Assembly (NCBI GenBank): GCA_030512295.1
Contig: JAULSR010000008.1
Span: 186,001-250,000, forward strand
Length of the DNA stretch: 64,000 nucleotides
Reading direction: 5' to 3'
Source of the DNA: Bombardia bombarda
Taxonomy: Eukaryota; Ascomycota; Sordariomycetes; Sordariales; Lasiosphaeriaceae
Under the pieces are notes generated by a model that was not told the origin of the DNA, searched no databases, and was given only the letters and a program-made list of their open reading frames with translations. Position 1 is the first letter of the stretch, and every line of letters starts with the position of its first letter. Below, piece by piece: positions 51,656 to 64,000 of the stretch. The position numbers and the translations under genes are program-made.

Positions 51656-53855
51656 ATGGATGCAATAATGTCTTATCTTTTTTTCTCTTTTGCGATTTTT
51701 GGTCTTGAACGATTTATTCTTGACGATTTGGCTTTCGAATTTGGTACCTTAATGAATGCAGGAGATACAACAAACGACCTAGCTACCTATCTCATTGACG
51801 ATGGGTGAGGGGGGGGGGAACGAAACGAACGGCATGGTACCCGAATCTTAATGATTATTGACTTTTGCATTGCTGGGTTGCGATAGGGGGGTGGAGGTGG
51901 AGGGGGGGACAAAAAGCCCGCGAGATTTTGTTGTATTTTTGATGGGAGGGAAGAGAAGGGGAAGGATTTTACTCAATATGCCCCCGACGACAAAGAGTCC
52001 TGGACATTGATTCTTGTACATACTATGAGACGACTTGGAAGTGTTGCTTTTATGAGATACCCGCGATAGGTTTATTACCTGTGGGAGGGAAGAGGAAGGT
52101 GGATGGATGGATGAGAGGGAGGAGGTGGTTGTTGCTTAATTATTAGTTACTTTGGAGGAGAGGGGTTGGAACTCCTGAGGGGATGAGGAGAAGAGATAGT
52201 TACAAAATGAGAAAAGCTATTGGGCTTTTTCTTTAACAACTGGGTTGCCCTGCTTTCGTTTCAATATCTGTGAATCGTGATCTTTGAATCGTGAGGGGTA
52301 CGTTTTCTAACGGTGAACAGCTATGGTTTCTTGAAATGATAGAGGCTGAGATTATCACTTCAGGATATATCTCACACACTCTTTGCTGGCTGGGTATAGG
52401 ACATTAGGCTCGACTGTTTGATGTTTCTTTATTTGGTTGGAATGTTTACTGACACTATCATAACGTCTTTCGATGGCTCATTGTTTAAGTGATTATGGAA
52501 TGCATGAAGTTTGCTCTGTGGTTGACTATGAGATGCTTAATCTTGACCAAGGGTACCACTGGGCACTGCCGAGTGAATACATGTCTTAATGTGCTCTTGT
52601 TGGATATTTGCTCTCTTTTGCTTCCTTCTTTAAGCAATGACATGTAGTAGTAAGTAACTGGCCTTGTAGTGGGTTCACTTACTATGTATTTGACTACATT
52701 CAAGTCGTCGTCTCTCTTTGGCTGCAATATGGCTAAGGCAGCCAGCAGATGCTTTGGCGTTTGCTTCGGCCTTGTTGATTTATTTGTTCTACTAAATGTA
52801 TAAAGCGCCAGGCTCTCTGGTCCCGTGCTTTGCTATCTCGTCCCATTTCTAATCTTTATTGGCAAGCATTGGGATCTGGTAACCTTGGGGCTGAGCATTC
52901 GTTGGTACGGTCATTGACTGTTGCCAATCAACATTTCATGATAATGGCAACTGCTACCCGTTATAGGGGTGGGTATGTTGTTTGTATAGAATAGTGTCTA
53001 GGAGGAAGGATGGACTGAAGTGGAGAAAGCTGAAAGACAGACAGTATCGTTATCCCGAGCGGGCGAGCGGTCAACGGGTTAGCAGCGGTTAAGCGGCCCT
53101 ATAACCATCATCGTTGGTCGCCGATCATGATCGATCCGAACCGATCCAAACCGGTGAGGCTTAGTTTTTAGTCTGTACCGTTCTTAGCATGGCTTTGGAT
53201 TTTGATTTGTGGATCTTTTCTGGTGGTGGGTGGTTGGCGAAAAACGGTGGGGTTGAGCATCAAGGGTCTTGGTTTCCACTGTTTCCACATCTCACGCATT
53301 GCATTTGCATGCAGCTGCTACGGATGCCAGGCATGCCTTTGCTCCATCCTGGCCTTTCGGGGACGGACCCGATGGCGGTGTTATCTCGAAGGTTAAGGTA
53401 GGAATTGTCTACTCGGAGGGCGCCGATGGATTGGGTGTTGCGAGCCGAGGTTGAGGGTTTTAGATGTGCGAATGGTGTGAGAGATTTGTGGACAGTTTGT
53501 GCTTTGTGGGAGGGGGTTGAGGCTGGCGTGGTGGCTAACAAGATACTGGCAAGGGAATGGAGTAAATGAGTCTACACCGGGCTGTTGCTACCGTAAGCAG
53601 CCATTCAGAGTAAACTGGCAACGTAGACAGTGAAAGGGAGAGAATAGAAAGGGGTTAGGGTTAACAAGTTGAAAAGAAAGAAAGTAAACAAAAGGGGGGG
53701 AAGAAACTCTAAAGGACCATCTCCACTCACCCACTTGTCAACCCTATGCTACCTACCCACCTTTTCACCCACGCACAGTTTGGATATAAGCAGCAGTTAC
53801 GACCACACAATCCATCAGCCAAGCGCCTTCTACGGTGGATGTCCACATCCACAAT
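51656..53855. other. Intergenic region between the CFEM gene and tRNA-Asp
   Basis: 2.2 kb, AT-rich, with no supported coding frame. It contains a short telomere-like repeat at 53652-53664. Confidence 0.5.
53652..53664. repeat. Interstitial telomere-like repeat (GGGTTA)2
   Basis: GGGTTAGGGTTAA equals two units of the TTAGGG telomere repeat used by filamentous ascomycetes. It lies about 190 bp upstream of tRNA-Asp. Two units may be chance or a Tbf1-type binding site; it is too short to call a chromosome-fusion relic. Confidence 0.5.
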
Positions 53856-53944
53856 TCTTCCGTAGTATAGTGGTCAGTATATGAGCTTGTCATCTGTCAA
53901 GTTCGGCATCGCTCGGGACCCGGGTTCAATTCCCGGCGGGAGAG
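53856..53944 (+). tRNA. tRNA-Asp: tRNA-Asp(GTC) with a 17-nt intron
   Basis: Acceptor TCTTCCG pairs with CGGGAGA (one T-G wobble); discriminator G, as in aspartate tRNAs. The D arm is GTATAGTGGTCAGTAT. Anticodon stem TGAGC/GCTCG closes loop TTGTCA plus C, with anticodon GTC at 53889-53891 and an intron at 53893-53909. The T arm is CCGGG-TTCAATT-CCCGG. TTTTT follows at about 53963. Confidence 0.93.
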
Positions 53945-56900
53945 ATCATAGCGCGAAAGCATTCTTTTTGCCTAGTTAATACCAGGTATTCTGATGATGG
54001 ATGGTCCATCGTTTGTTTTCTTTTTGTTCGGTTTCTTTCCAGGACATGCACGGGATATCTTGACCAGTCTGCCACGGCGTAGTTTACTATCCATGTATCT
54101 GAGCTTTGATGAATTGTTTGTATTCCAGAAGAGATATAAATAGTACGGACAGTGAGAACAATGTCTAAAACTTGCCGTAGACAAAAATGCAAGCAAGGTA
54201 AGGTTAGGACCTGGGTGCTCTCTTTTCTATTTTCATTTCTTCTTCATGTGTGCGGCATGAGCCAACATTGCGAACCAGCTGTTATCTCAGTTGGTGGTAT
54301 ATTTGCTCCTGCGTACAACTGTTCAAGGCAAGGTGTAGTTAAAACAAGCGAATAGTTAATGAGGGTTGGGAGACATGAAGAGAGCTGAGTTCCTTTCGAG
54401 ATACGGTCGACCCTTAGATGAAGATGGCTGTAACTGCTGGCCTTAAACCGAATGCATCGTCTTCTAATGAAAGATGCTTTGGTTCTTCTATGATAGAAGC
54501 GATGGATTATAATAGACTGGCCGGGGGACTCAACTTGTAATTACATGGTTTGACCTTCTGGTTATACTAACTAATAGCAAGTGCGATATACGGACGAAGG
54601 CCTCCCATCTCGAAAACTACCCTATCGTAAGATCCAAGTACTACGAGGGCAATGGCAGGGTGATAGAGGCTCGAGAATCCCGAGCATTTGGAATTGGAAC
54701 CAGTTTTGAATGATGAGAACTCTGGGCGTGAATGTTGACAACATAAAATTACCTGTCGAGGCAATAACTACAGTCGGATCAAGAGTCCCTTTATCGACTA
54801 CACAGACGACAGAAACTAGTCGTATGTGTTTTTGCTACCACCAATATTATTTCTGTTGTTCTGGTGAGAAGGGGTATGTACATAAGTGGTCTGAGCGGCT
54901 GAGGGTTATGGAAATGGGCGAAAGGGGGCGAAAACAGGGCTAAACGTCAAAGCTATATTCACTGTACACGTCCAGATATCTCCTGCTGAGAGGCATGCAC
55001 TATGCGCGCAAAGACTAGCCCTACTGTGGGGGAAGCTTGATGCTATCGCAATATTGTACGGACAAGAGAGACTTTTTCTCCAGACAATACGAACCAGCTC
55101 GTTCGACGATATGGACATGGTATTTGGAGGGCCAACAGTATCGGTTATCCCACCATGCAGCCTACTACCAGGAGAGCAAAGACAAGCAAAAGGGGTAGTT
55201 TTGAGCGAGAGGGCTACGCGGCCGCACGCCAAGTCACTACCAGTGGCGCTTGCATTCTGCACTTCAGCTGAGACAAGCAGAGGAAGAGCCCAGCCATCGT
55301 CAGTACTTGTATCATTTTTACTTTCTGGACTCTCACCTGACGAAACTAGTAATTGTGGCGACAATGAGGAGGTTACTCGCTAGTCTGGAATACAGACGAA
55401 GCGGCATGATCTCGATCCAGTTCGTACGAACATTCCAATATTCCTAGCCCTGGGGGCATAGCTCGGCTCGGCATTGTTAGGCGAGTGTGCGTCGACGGTT
55501 AGAGGGGCGGGAAACGGATCCGCCGTGCTGGGAAGGGGAAGACAAAGAAAGGAATGGAAGCTGTCTTGGTGTTGTGCGTTTGTGGCGGCAACATTCCTCA
55601 TTCCAACTTGAACGACCCAGTCCAATGGTCTCTCGACTGCGGATATTGAGCAAATAAGCGAATTCATTCTTATGAAAGAAAGGGGACGACATGTGATGTA
55701 TGTCTCTCGACTTTGACAACATGTAGATGTTGACTGAATGCATCAAGCTATCATTCTTATTCTCGATGTTTGTCTAAAAAGGGGCTGGATTAGACGAGAC
55801 ACCAAAAACAGTCACTCAGGGAATTACGGGCGGCTATTCCGAATCACATCTCGATATGCTGTCTACAGCACTAGCTCGGCTTTTGGACCTGCAGCCATGG
55901 TTCGAGTTTCGACGCCAAGTAGCGGGAGAGGCGTTGGGTCATGCCAATGTATTGCGCCCGTGGTCGATAATACACAGATGCGCAGGTCTCTTGTCTTGGT
56001 TCTCTCTGGCCATATCATACACGATGGGCCCGCCAAGATCCGGACCTGTCAGCAGCAGCTTTCCGTGTTGCAGTTGAGTGTAACCAACACCACGTCATCA
56101 TGAATAAGGCCCAGGTCCCCGTCGTGCAATAGGAATCATCACCCTTCTTTGTTAGCCCACTTATAAGTCTATGTTGTGGATACAAAAGAAGGTCGTTGAT
56201 GAAAGTGGCGAAAACATAACCAAATCGAAGCCACAATTGATGATGAGACAGGAGATGCTCTTTTACGCGCTACAGGGGCTAGCTTCGCTAGATGGCTTTC
56301 CAAGACCCCGCCGCCGCCACTTGGGAGACAAAGCAAGCCATTATCCATCCACCTCTGGGTCTTGTGGGGCTGGCTGGGGTCTTATCGCCAAGGCTTGGGA
56401 GTGTCTTGGCGGCACGAACGCACGCACCACTAGACAGCCAGAGCTGGAGCTGGGTGCTGACACGCCCCGGATGAGCGCCAACCTCATTCCATCACTTCCA
56501 GCACCAGCATCAGCACGATTGCGGCGCAGGTAGCGCGGGTTACCAGCCCACAGGGACACTAACCTGCACCACTGGCCCGGGTTACATCATCGACCACTGG
56601 TTCAATAGTTAGACTGGCTAATAACACGCCGTACCAAACTGAGCCCGGTCGTGGTGTAGTAAAAGTGTAAAAACCACACCCTTTTGGGACGACAACCTTC
56701 AGAGAAACAAAGACAAAACAGCCAGACCACTCGAAACAGGCCTGGCACTGACCACGATCGACCATTATCACCAAGTTTGACCGAGGAAAACGGCTGCAAA
56801 CAAGAAAAAAGAAATGGACCCAAGCCGTTGGGATTAGATAACACACCCAAGCTTAGAGATAACAATTGTCCAAAGCGTCCATCCGTCGCTTCCGCCCGCG

Positions 56901-57058
56901 GCCAGCCGTCCGCCGTTGATCGTTGATCAGCCTTGATCGTCAATCATCAATCCCAGCTAGTAAAAAGTGCGAGCTTCTCCAACTTCCAAGCAAGAAAACC
57001 TGCGTAACCCTTCTTGTTTTACCGGGGTGCGGAATAGCGTAGGGAAACAAGCTGGGAA

Positions 57059-57078
57059 GAGAGAGAGAGAGAGAGAGA
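57059..57078. repeat. (GA)n microsatellite
   Basis: About ten GA units, nearly perfect, in noncoding DNA. Confidence 0.9.
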
Positions 57079-58996
57079 TAGCAGCCCGCCAGTCTAGCTC
57101 GCTTACTCGGGCCGTTGGTTCTGTGGTCAATCAAACCATCAGCACACTTACACAGTACACACAGTACATGCTGCTTGATGGGTCTCCACAAGCCAAAAAC
57201 AATCACAAAAACAACCAAACAGAAACAAAACCCAATGATAACGATAGATAGTTGATAGCATCCCCCAGATTGCGATCATCACCCCTCCGGCCCCCATCCA
57301 GCCCAGGGTGCCGTTTGCTCGGAGCAAGTGGCCGGTGTTTGAGATTGGAAGCTAGCTTAGCTTTCGCTCTCAACCGTCTTTCGTTGTTTCCATCCATCCA
57401 TCTCTGTCTGACATTCCAATCAGCCAATCCAATCCTTCATCCCAACAAAAAGACTGGTTGGCCAAAGTGAGTGCACAAGCAGCTGCAACCCTTCAGCCTG
57501 GTCGGTCGGGCCTGGTTCTAGACCCTAGACCCAAAATGGACAGACGTGCATCAAGTTGAGTGTCAGCCATATGCGATATGGGATGCTGCGGGGCGAGCTT
57601 GTTTGGACTTTGGACCGTTGTTGGGTAATGCACGGATACTGTGCGAATCAAGGTGACCCGACAAACAAAACGACCCAAGATACACCGGCTGTGTCTAGCG
57701 TATAATACGTATAGCAGATACACCGCGGTTGAAAAGATCCCTGGAGGGAATCACATCACACTGTATCATATACAGTTAGAGCTCTCTTTGCCTAGCCCGA
57801 CCATCAACCCAGCCAGAACCCGGAATCTGCTTAACCTATCTATGTGGTAGCGGACTGGCTGGATCGGTGAGAGACAGTGACTCCTTCGTTATAGGTATGC
57901 ACGCACGCATGAACGAAGCACTCTCGACGACACACCGAATCCCCCACCCAAAGTCATATATAATATAATATCATGTGAAATAATGTCCCACAACAGGAAG
58001 GAAGCCGACTCAACTAGTCCCTGTAACAACCCCATAATAACATGACACTATCATGAATGCATATGCAGTCCACTCAATCTCTGGGATAACGGTGGCACTG
58101 TCCCCCAAACTCGGAACCAATCATCCATGAATCATTATCGTGGGCAATATAAGGGAGTCGCACTCAAGTAAAGTGACATCCAACTTGGGACAAGGCTGGC
58201 TGGATAGCCAGCTCAATTAACACGGGGGTGGTGGGTGGCAAAAAAGACCGACTCCCCCAAACCCAAAAGAAACAATACGACGCTGGTAGAGAGAGGGAGA
58301 GAGCTAGTAGACAGGGCAGGCAACTCTAACAATAGCCAGGTTTTAGTAGTGAGTGAGCACTAGCTTCCCTCGGCAATATCGAGATATTATCACCCACACG
58401 CAAACCGCCATATCCTTATCGCTCTGTAAAAGGGCAACCTCAGCAACACCCGGTTACGTGCTATGTCTCTCATATTCGCTCGACACCCACTCGAGTGCCA
58501 AAAAAAAAGAGAGACAGGGCAAGATAAAGAAGGGAAGAAAAGCTTGAAAAAGATATGGACAGATAGATAGCCAGTATGATTGGTCGATCGCTGGTTACCG
58601 AGGTGGATGAGAGATCGACGAGCCTGACCTCAGCTCTCTTAACCTCCCACTACCCCCTTTTACAGTTCACTATCAGATCCAGCTCGGCTCGGCTGCCTCC
58701 TTTTCCATGCAGCTTCTCAATGTCTCAAGAAGACCAACACTGTCTACAATCGCAGCATGTATCTGTCCAACCTACACATGTATTCCCATTCATTCCCATA
58801 CGGATACAGTATGGCATGATATGGTATGGTGCAGTCATTATATCCGATATAGCCGCAAAGGGGGGGCGTGGACCGAGTCTTAGCTATGGAGTGAATGACA
58901 AGCTAAGGTTGGCACAGCCATCCATCTCTCGCCTCGGTCGCCGCCGCAGCCACTTTGCCAAACACCGAGGGTTGGATGGTCGGACCGAGGGATGAG

Positions 58997-59022
58997 CAAG
59001 CAAGCAAGCTTTGAGCTTGCTT
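58997..59022. repeat. AGCAAGC hairpin element
   Basis: AAGCAAGCT (59002-59010) and AGCTTGCTT (59014-59022) form a perfect 9-bp inverted repeat with a 3-nt loop. Bases 58997-59010 are the reverse complement of 49936-49949. Confidence 0.6.
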
Positions 59023-59270
59023 TCTGAAAGCTCTTCCCACCATGTCTCTCAGATACGCGTTATTGTGGCTGCCGCAACGTCGCAGGGCAAAATGCTCATG
59101 ACACAAGGTCATGATCAGACAATCGTGGGGGGTGTGGCGCATTCGCGCCGACCAAACTTGGCCAAAGCATACCGCGACTGAGACATGATGTGCCTGTGGC
59201 ATCTTTTGGCGTGATAAGGAGATAATCAGAGAGGAGGGTTGATGAATGGCATGGTCAATGCGGAGAAGCC

Positions 59271-59288
59271 ACACACACACACACACAC
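59271..59288. repeat. (AC)9 microsatellite
   Basis: Nine perfect AC units in noncoding DNA. Confidence 0.95.
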
Positions 59289-59414
59289 CTGTCTTTAATC
59301 ACATGCTGTAGCATGTGTAGTGGGCTGAAAGATGATCGGTGTCTTGACCGTTGAGGGTGTGCGGTTGATACAGACCGCAGCCTCCGCGACCAAAAGGGGA
59401 AAAGAGAGACAGGC

Positions 59415-59433
59415 AGAGAGAGAGAGAGAGAGA
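59415..59433. repeat. (AG)n microsatellite
   Basis: About nine AG units in noncoding DNA. Confidence 0.9.
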
Positions 59434-61824
59434 ACGGTGCAATCTGACTATTATGGCAACACCTTGATGCCCTGGCCGTGGACGGGCTCACCTGTCAGTG
59501 CACATGAGAGATTTCGTATGCAAGCCCCCGGCGGATAACCAAAAAAAAGAGCTGAGGGCCCATACTATGGTTCAAGATGACGTGCATGAGGTGTGCTCAC
59601 CCTTCAGGGCCAACCATCGCCAACCATCGCTTGGTGGTGATATGATATGTCGATATTGCTCTTTTGCGGAGAAAAGAACACTGCAGCGCACACCGAGAAA
59701 GGAAGGATCGATTGCAGTGCAGGTGAGATTTATCCCGTGCCGACCCGAGAGCTGGTGAGGCGCCGTTGCCCAGGAGCCAGAAGGGGGTCGCATCGAACCG
59801 AGAGAGTGTGTGTACAATAAGAAAAGGAGAGAGGATGGCAGCCCAATCAAGCCCGACAACTCGATAACAGGACGCGATGACTGATTGGGGTCCTCTTTCG
59901 GGATGGTTGGGGAACATTGGACACAAGTTGGAGGCGGAGACAGTGGTAGGTCACCACCAAATCGGCGCCATTCCTGGTGGTGTACGGGTCAGACCACTTG
60001 TGACTTGTCCTTTCGCTCTCCACACTTCCCTCACCAGTCACCACCCACAATTCTCTCCCCCCTTTTCCTTGGAGGGTGTGCGGGAGCGGACTGCGCAAGC
60101 TTGCATCTTGCACGCTCCCTCTCAGTTCTCCCAAAGTGATCTGAGCGGGTCTCGAATCCCGGCCTTACAAGAATAGTGCAGTCAGAGAGCTGTGTGCTGG
60201 GTGTGTGCTTGCCAGCCAGTTTAAGAAAAAGAGACATGGATCACCGGCTAACAGCAACGTCAGAGTCGCATCATCGCAGTACACCACCACCTACGGGGTT
60301 GCTGCAGTTGCCGCACGGCAAGGCAGAGCAGCGGCGGCGGCAATCCGATGGAGTGGGTGTAAAACCTTTGACGATCGCGCAATGTGTGTGCAATGAGTGC
60401 CCGCTGTAGACAGCAACATGAACACGGGCGGTGCGGTTTTGGGCGGCGGCTAAGCAGCCATCTGGTTTCCTCGCATCTCGGACATTGAAGGCAAAACACG
60501 GCTCAATATTGAAGGGCTCTCGGGTCTCTGTGTGGCGAGAGAGCAAAGGACCCTGGATGATGATGGGCTTGCAGCATCCATGCTCTGTGGCTGCTCTATG
60601 CCGCTATGCCGCTTAGAATATGGGAGCTGTTGGGCCACCAGGATCGGCCATATGCGTACGTAGCAGCCAGGCGCATCTAGGTTCGCCAATCGCACAAGGC
60701 GGAGCCTCTGGCTGGGGACTCGGCTCCATCATGGCCAACTTGTGGCAACTTATGGCTGTGCGAAGTTTATTTTGCCTGTTCTTTTTTGCTTCCTTGTTGG
60801 TGGATAACATTTGGTGCAAGGTACATGACTGTGCCTCTGTAGTAGTAGTGAGCCAGTATCTATGTGGTATCCATCCCACATCAGACGAAGCCATTGTTCT
60901 TGCTCGGCCGCTTTGGAGAAACAGAGAGAGGAAAAATGGCAAGGAATGTCGGGTGGTTCGGCGCTTTACCCCACGAGATGATACGTCAGTCTTTAATGAT
61001 GAAGGAACGGCCGCGCTAAGCACGAGGCACTTTAGAGAGCAAAGCAAGCTTGCAATGCAATGTGTATCAAGGTCCTGAGAAACACGACTTTCGTCTTGTA
61101 GACCAAGATCAAAGCCATGATTGGTTAGGACTTGGATGTGCGTCGGATTCGCCCAGGGTCTGAGCGTGGGTCGCCATAGGAGGAGAAGGAGGAGGAGGAA
61201 GGGGCGTGAGGAGAAGAGGAAGAGGGCAAAAAGGAGGGGTAGGATGCTCATCCGTCGTCCAGCTTGTGTACATCCATACAATACCTAGACTACACCTTAC
61301 TACTGGTTACGCGCGGTGGTGATATGAGGTACGCAAAGGGGTCAGTTGAGCCTGGGGTAGGGGAGGCGGAAATGCCATGCATCATCTGAGTGAACGAAAA
61401 GCCAGGACCAAATGCAGTGTGAATGCTGCAAGAGGACAAGAAGAAGAAGCGTAGACAATGGAGCCAAAGAATCCAGACCAGCTTTGGTCGCATTAGTCTG
61501 ATGTATGTGGAGTGCATACTAGCCATGTAGTGTCGACTTTGAGGTAATGCAAAGCTTTGCAGCGATCGCTTGTCGCGGGTAATCAATCCATCGCGAATTG
61601 AAGCGTTGCAGCTTTCCATCGTGGCGGTGGAAAAAAAAAGAGACATGTCAGACCCTAAAGAGATGCTAATGAAATGCCCCACCTGTTTAGCGCAGACCTA
61701 ACGATGATAGGGCCAAATGTCGATTCTGGGGTAAAGCGGAAGTCGTGATCCACTAGTTCGAGCTGGCGGAGACTAAACCAGTCTCGCAAGCCAGTGAGTG
61801 CACTCACCAGCCTGTGCATCACCA

Positions 61825-61845
61825 TGGCTGGCTGGCTGGCTGGCT
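61825..61845. repeat. (TGGC)5 microsatellite
   Basis: Five TGGC units in noncoding DNA. Confidence 0.9.
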
Positions 61846-64000
61846 CGTCCACCATCGAGCCTGCCCTTTCTTTTGCAAAGTAGCGTCTAGAGCCAAAGAT
61901 GGCGGCAACCCGTCCACTTGCGCCTGCCTCCTGGTTCACATCACCCATACCGGACCCCAACCCAGCAGCTCAAGCTGACTTCCCGGGTTATAGCCGCTGG
62001 AAGGAACGACCCATGATACATGCGTGGTGCAAGAGACATCCAAATCTGGAATGGTGATTTCCAAGACTTTTTGGGCATCCCCTGACTTGCCTTAAACGCT
62101 ACCGGAGGGGACGAGAAAACTCAGTTTTTTCTCTCCTCATGATGTTACGACCGGGCTCGCCTTGAGGCAAGTCCAGGGGTGGTGCAGAATCGAAAGAAGA
62201 AAAAAAACCTCGTGAATTTTCTTCTTCCTAACAGGCAGGTAATCTATTTGTTCTCCGATGCTCGGCTGCTAGGTAGATTGAATGGTCGTGCGCCCTTTTT
62301 TCCGTCGGATGTCTTTTTCATTGGAGAAAGGGGCAAAAAAAAACCCCTTTTTAATCAATCGTGGTGTCATGCATGTAGAGAGAAGCGTGCAGTTATGTGA
62401 TTTGTCTGCCGGGAAGGGGAAAAGGGTCTTGCTTTCTTTCTTTTCGTAGGGAAAGTCTTGCCGTTGGCGTCGTCGTCATGTGCCAGACCTGCACGCACGC
62501 GTGCAAAAAGGAGACATGGATTTTGATACATACCTACATATAATGCGGAGCCATAACAGTGGTTATGTACTAGGCGGGGCACTGTTCTCGTTAGTTGGGT
62601 AGCAACACTGAAACTGGCCACTGGCATAGTAGCAGGAACCCTTGTTCGCTCCGGCAGCTACATGTGTGTGTTCTTGACATGCGTGTCTCCATCAGGCCGC
62701 TTCCCTCTTTGGCTTGCGGATGTGGACTGGATTTCGTAGATGCGAAGCCCCGCCTTGCAGAACGTTCTGGCCCTCTGTTCGCCCAGCCGTCGACATCATT
62801 CATGCACTTGGCCGGTCTGACTGCTGGTGCTAACTCAATAGCAACCCAGTCTCTCTTTGGGTAGCCTTATTGCTGCTGCTGTTGCTGTCAGCTTGGCTTG
62901 GCTTAGCTCGATTCTGACTTTTGGCGCTCTAGGCCTGGGCTCTCGTGAGACTCTGCAGCACGATGCTTCCTCATTTTTTTCTTTCCTCCGGTCGTCGTGA
63001 CCAAGGATGGAACTAATCACAGATCAGATCAGCCTGGGGGACGAGAGAGCGTGCATCGAAACCTGGGCCAACAGCCTGTGGCCCGCAGCTCGCATCTCCC
63101 GCAGCCCGGGCTTGCCTGGTAATTTCCGCCCATGGGTAGTGTGAATAGGGTGGCATCGCATCGGGTTAATCTTGAATTGGGGCCGTTGCTTGGCGGGGGG
63201 ACATAGTGTGTTATGGGTGGCACAGACAATAACTTGAAGTTGACTCTCCCTTCTACTGTGGTAAGGTAATCAACTCTTTTGGGCAAGCCGAGATACATGC
63301 TACTCAGCGACACGGATGCTGATTGATGAATGATGACAGCAACTGGCAACCAGTAGGGTAAGTACGGTACGTACGAAGTAGAGGTAAAAAAACTATGGAA
63401 TCCATGCATGCATGCGTCGTTGATGGCAAATACCGCCGGGCAGCGATTGGATGTTTGGTACGGCGTACTCCGTATTTTGCTAGTGTTTAGCTTGGTGCGG
63501 ACGTCAGAGTGATAGAAGTCGTCAGTTTTGGCCTTGCACGTGCGAGTAGTCGAATGATGGAGGATGGAGGATGCCTAACCCGATCTTCCCGCGTCCTCCC
63601 AAAATTTTCTTATTATTATTAACGCCCTGAGGTACTTGGCCGATGCGGCCGAACAAGAATGGCCGGCCGACGCTGCAGGTGCATCTACGTAACTACCTTA
63701 CTCGACTAGTGCACAGCAGTGCGACAGATGGCCATTTCGGCCCAGTGATGAGGTTCCATCGAGGACAGAAATGGGCCTGCCCGTTTATAGCGCCCTCCGA
63801 ATAAGCACATATCTATCTCAGCGCGGGCGTTCTTCAGTTTACCAAGACTGGGCTCGCCTGTTAGTTAGCCCTCGCTTCTCGCCCATTGAAACGCCAATGG
63901 GCCGGTCACCACCTATACTGAGGCCATCCATCATGTACTGTAATAATAAGTGTGATGTGTCGTCGCTTCTGTTTCCGCTTGTGAAAGAGAAGTCTGCTCG

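Larger units (their letters stand above)
53945..64000. other. 10-kb region without supported genes
   Basis: Scanned in all frames: open frames are short or lack ATG and domain features. The longest plus-strand run near 54895-55383 (about 163 codons, ATG only internally) is compatible with chance, and the opposite strand there is also open. Microsatellites are frequent (57059, 59271, 59415, 61825), with a small hairpin at 59002-59022. It may be regulatory DNA or the leader of a gene beyond the right edge, or harbour noncoding transcripts; none can be shown from sequence. Confidence 0.5.

Noticed and set aside
54895..55383. 163-codon plus-strand open run with fairly protein-like sequence
   Set aside because: Only internal ATGs, the opposite strand is open too, and a run this long is expected about once by chance in a 10-12 kb region.
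60140..60200. B-box-like TTCGA sequence on the minus strand, possible fourth tRNA
   Set aside because: The flanking bases do not form a T stem or an acceptor stem.
1..64000. CRISPR arrays, intact transposons and RIP-mutated tracts
   Set aside because: No regularly spaced direct repeats, transposase or reverse-transcriptase sequence, terminal repeats, or strongly AT-skewed blocks were seen.

Overview
The window looks like a chromosome segment of a filamentous ascomycete (Pezizomycotina, most likely Sordariomycetes). The reasons are short introns (about 50-90 nt) with GTRNGT-type donors and CTNAC-like branch sites, a single dispersed 5S rRNA gene close in sequence to the Neurospora type, and lineage-typical genes: a CYS-3-type sulfur regulator, an RO-7-type dynactin actin-related protein, a CFEM/GPI surface protein and a Yen1-type resolvase with a long disordered tail. 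The species cannot be fixed from the sequence alone.

The left part (1-44 kb) is gene-dense and mostly housekeeping. In order it holds: ribosomal protein uL24/RPL26 (-), Holliday-junction resolvase Yen1/GEN1 (-), Arp10/RO-7 (+), a probable eIF4E-binding protein with a Caf20/4E-T-like N-terminal motif (+), a type II membrane protein of unknown function (-), mannosyltransferase ALG2 (+, apparently frameshifted at its very 3' end), a 1515-residue disordered protein of a conserved fungal family (-), a small conserved protein (+), the bZIP sulfur regulator CYS-3/MetR (-, with an unusually long 864-nt intron), kinetochore protein CHL4/CENP-N (+), a TatD-type nuclease (-), the ribonucleotide reductase large subunit (+), then a 5S rRNA gene, an intron-containing tRNA-His(GTG) and a seven-exon MFS sugar-transporter-like gene (+).

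The right part (44-64 kb) is gene-poor. It contains tRNA-Ala(AGC) (-), one convincing protein gene (a CFEM, GPI-anchored, Ser/Thr-rich protein), tRNA-Asp(GTC) (+), microsatellites, a short telomere-like repeat and small hairpins. The last 10 kb have no coding sequence I can support.

Genes linked by role include a genome-maintenance and S-phase set (Yen1, CHL4, TatD, RNR1). The RNR1 upstream region carries an inverted pair of GACGCG motifs, and the CHL4 upstream region a 22-bp perfect palindrome centred on ACGCGT; both match the MBF/MCB cell-cycle element. RPL26 and the putative eIF4E-binding protein concern translation, and ALG2 concerns N-glycan synthesis. I see no CRISPR array, intact transposon, biosynthetic cluster or clearly new multi-gene system. 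The more unusual signals are motif-level or architectural and are listed as findings.
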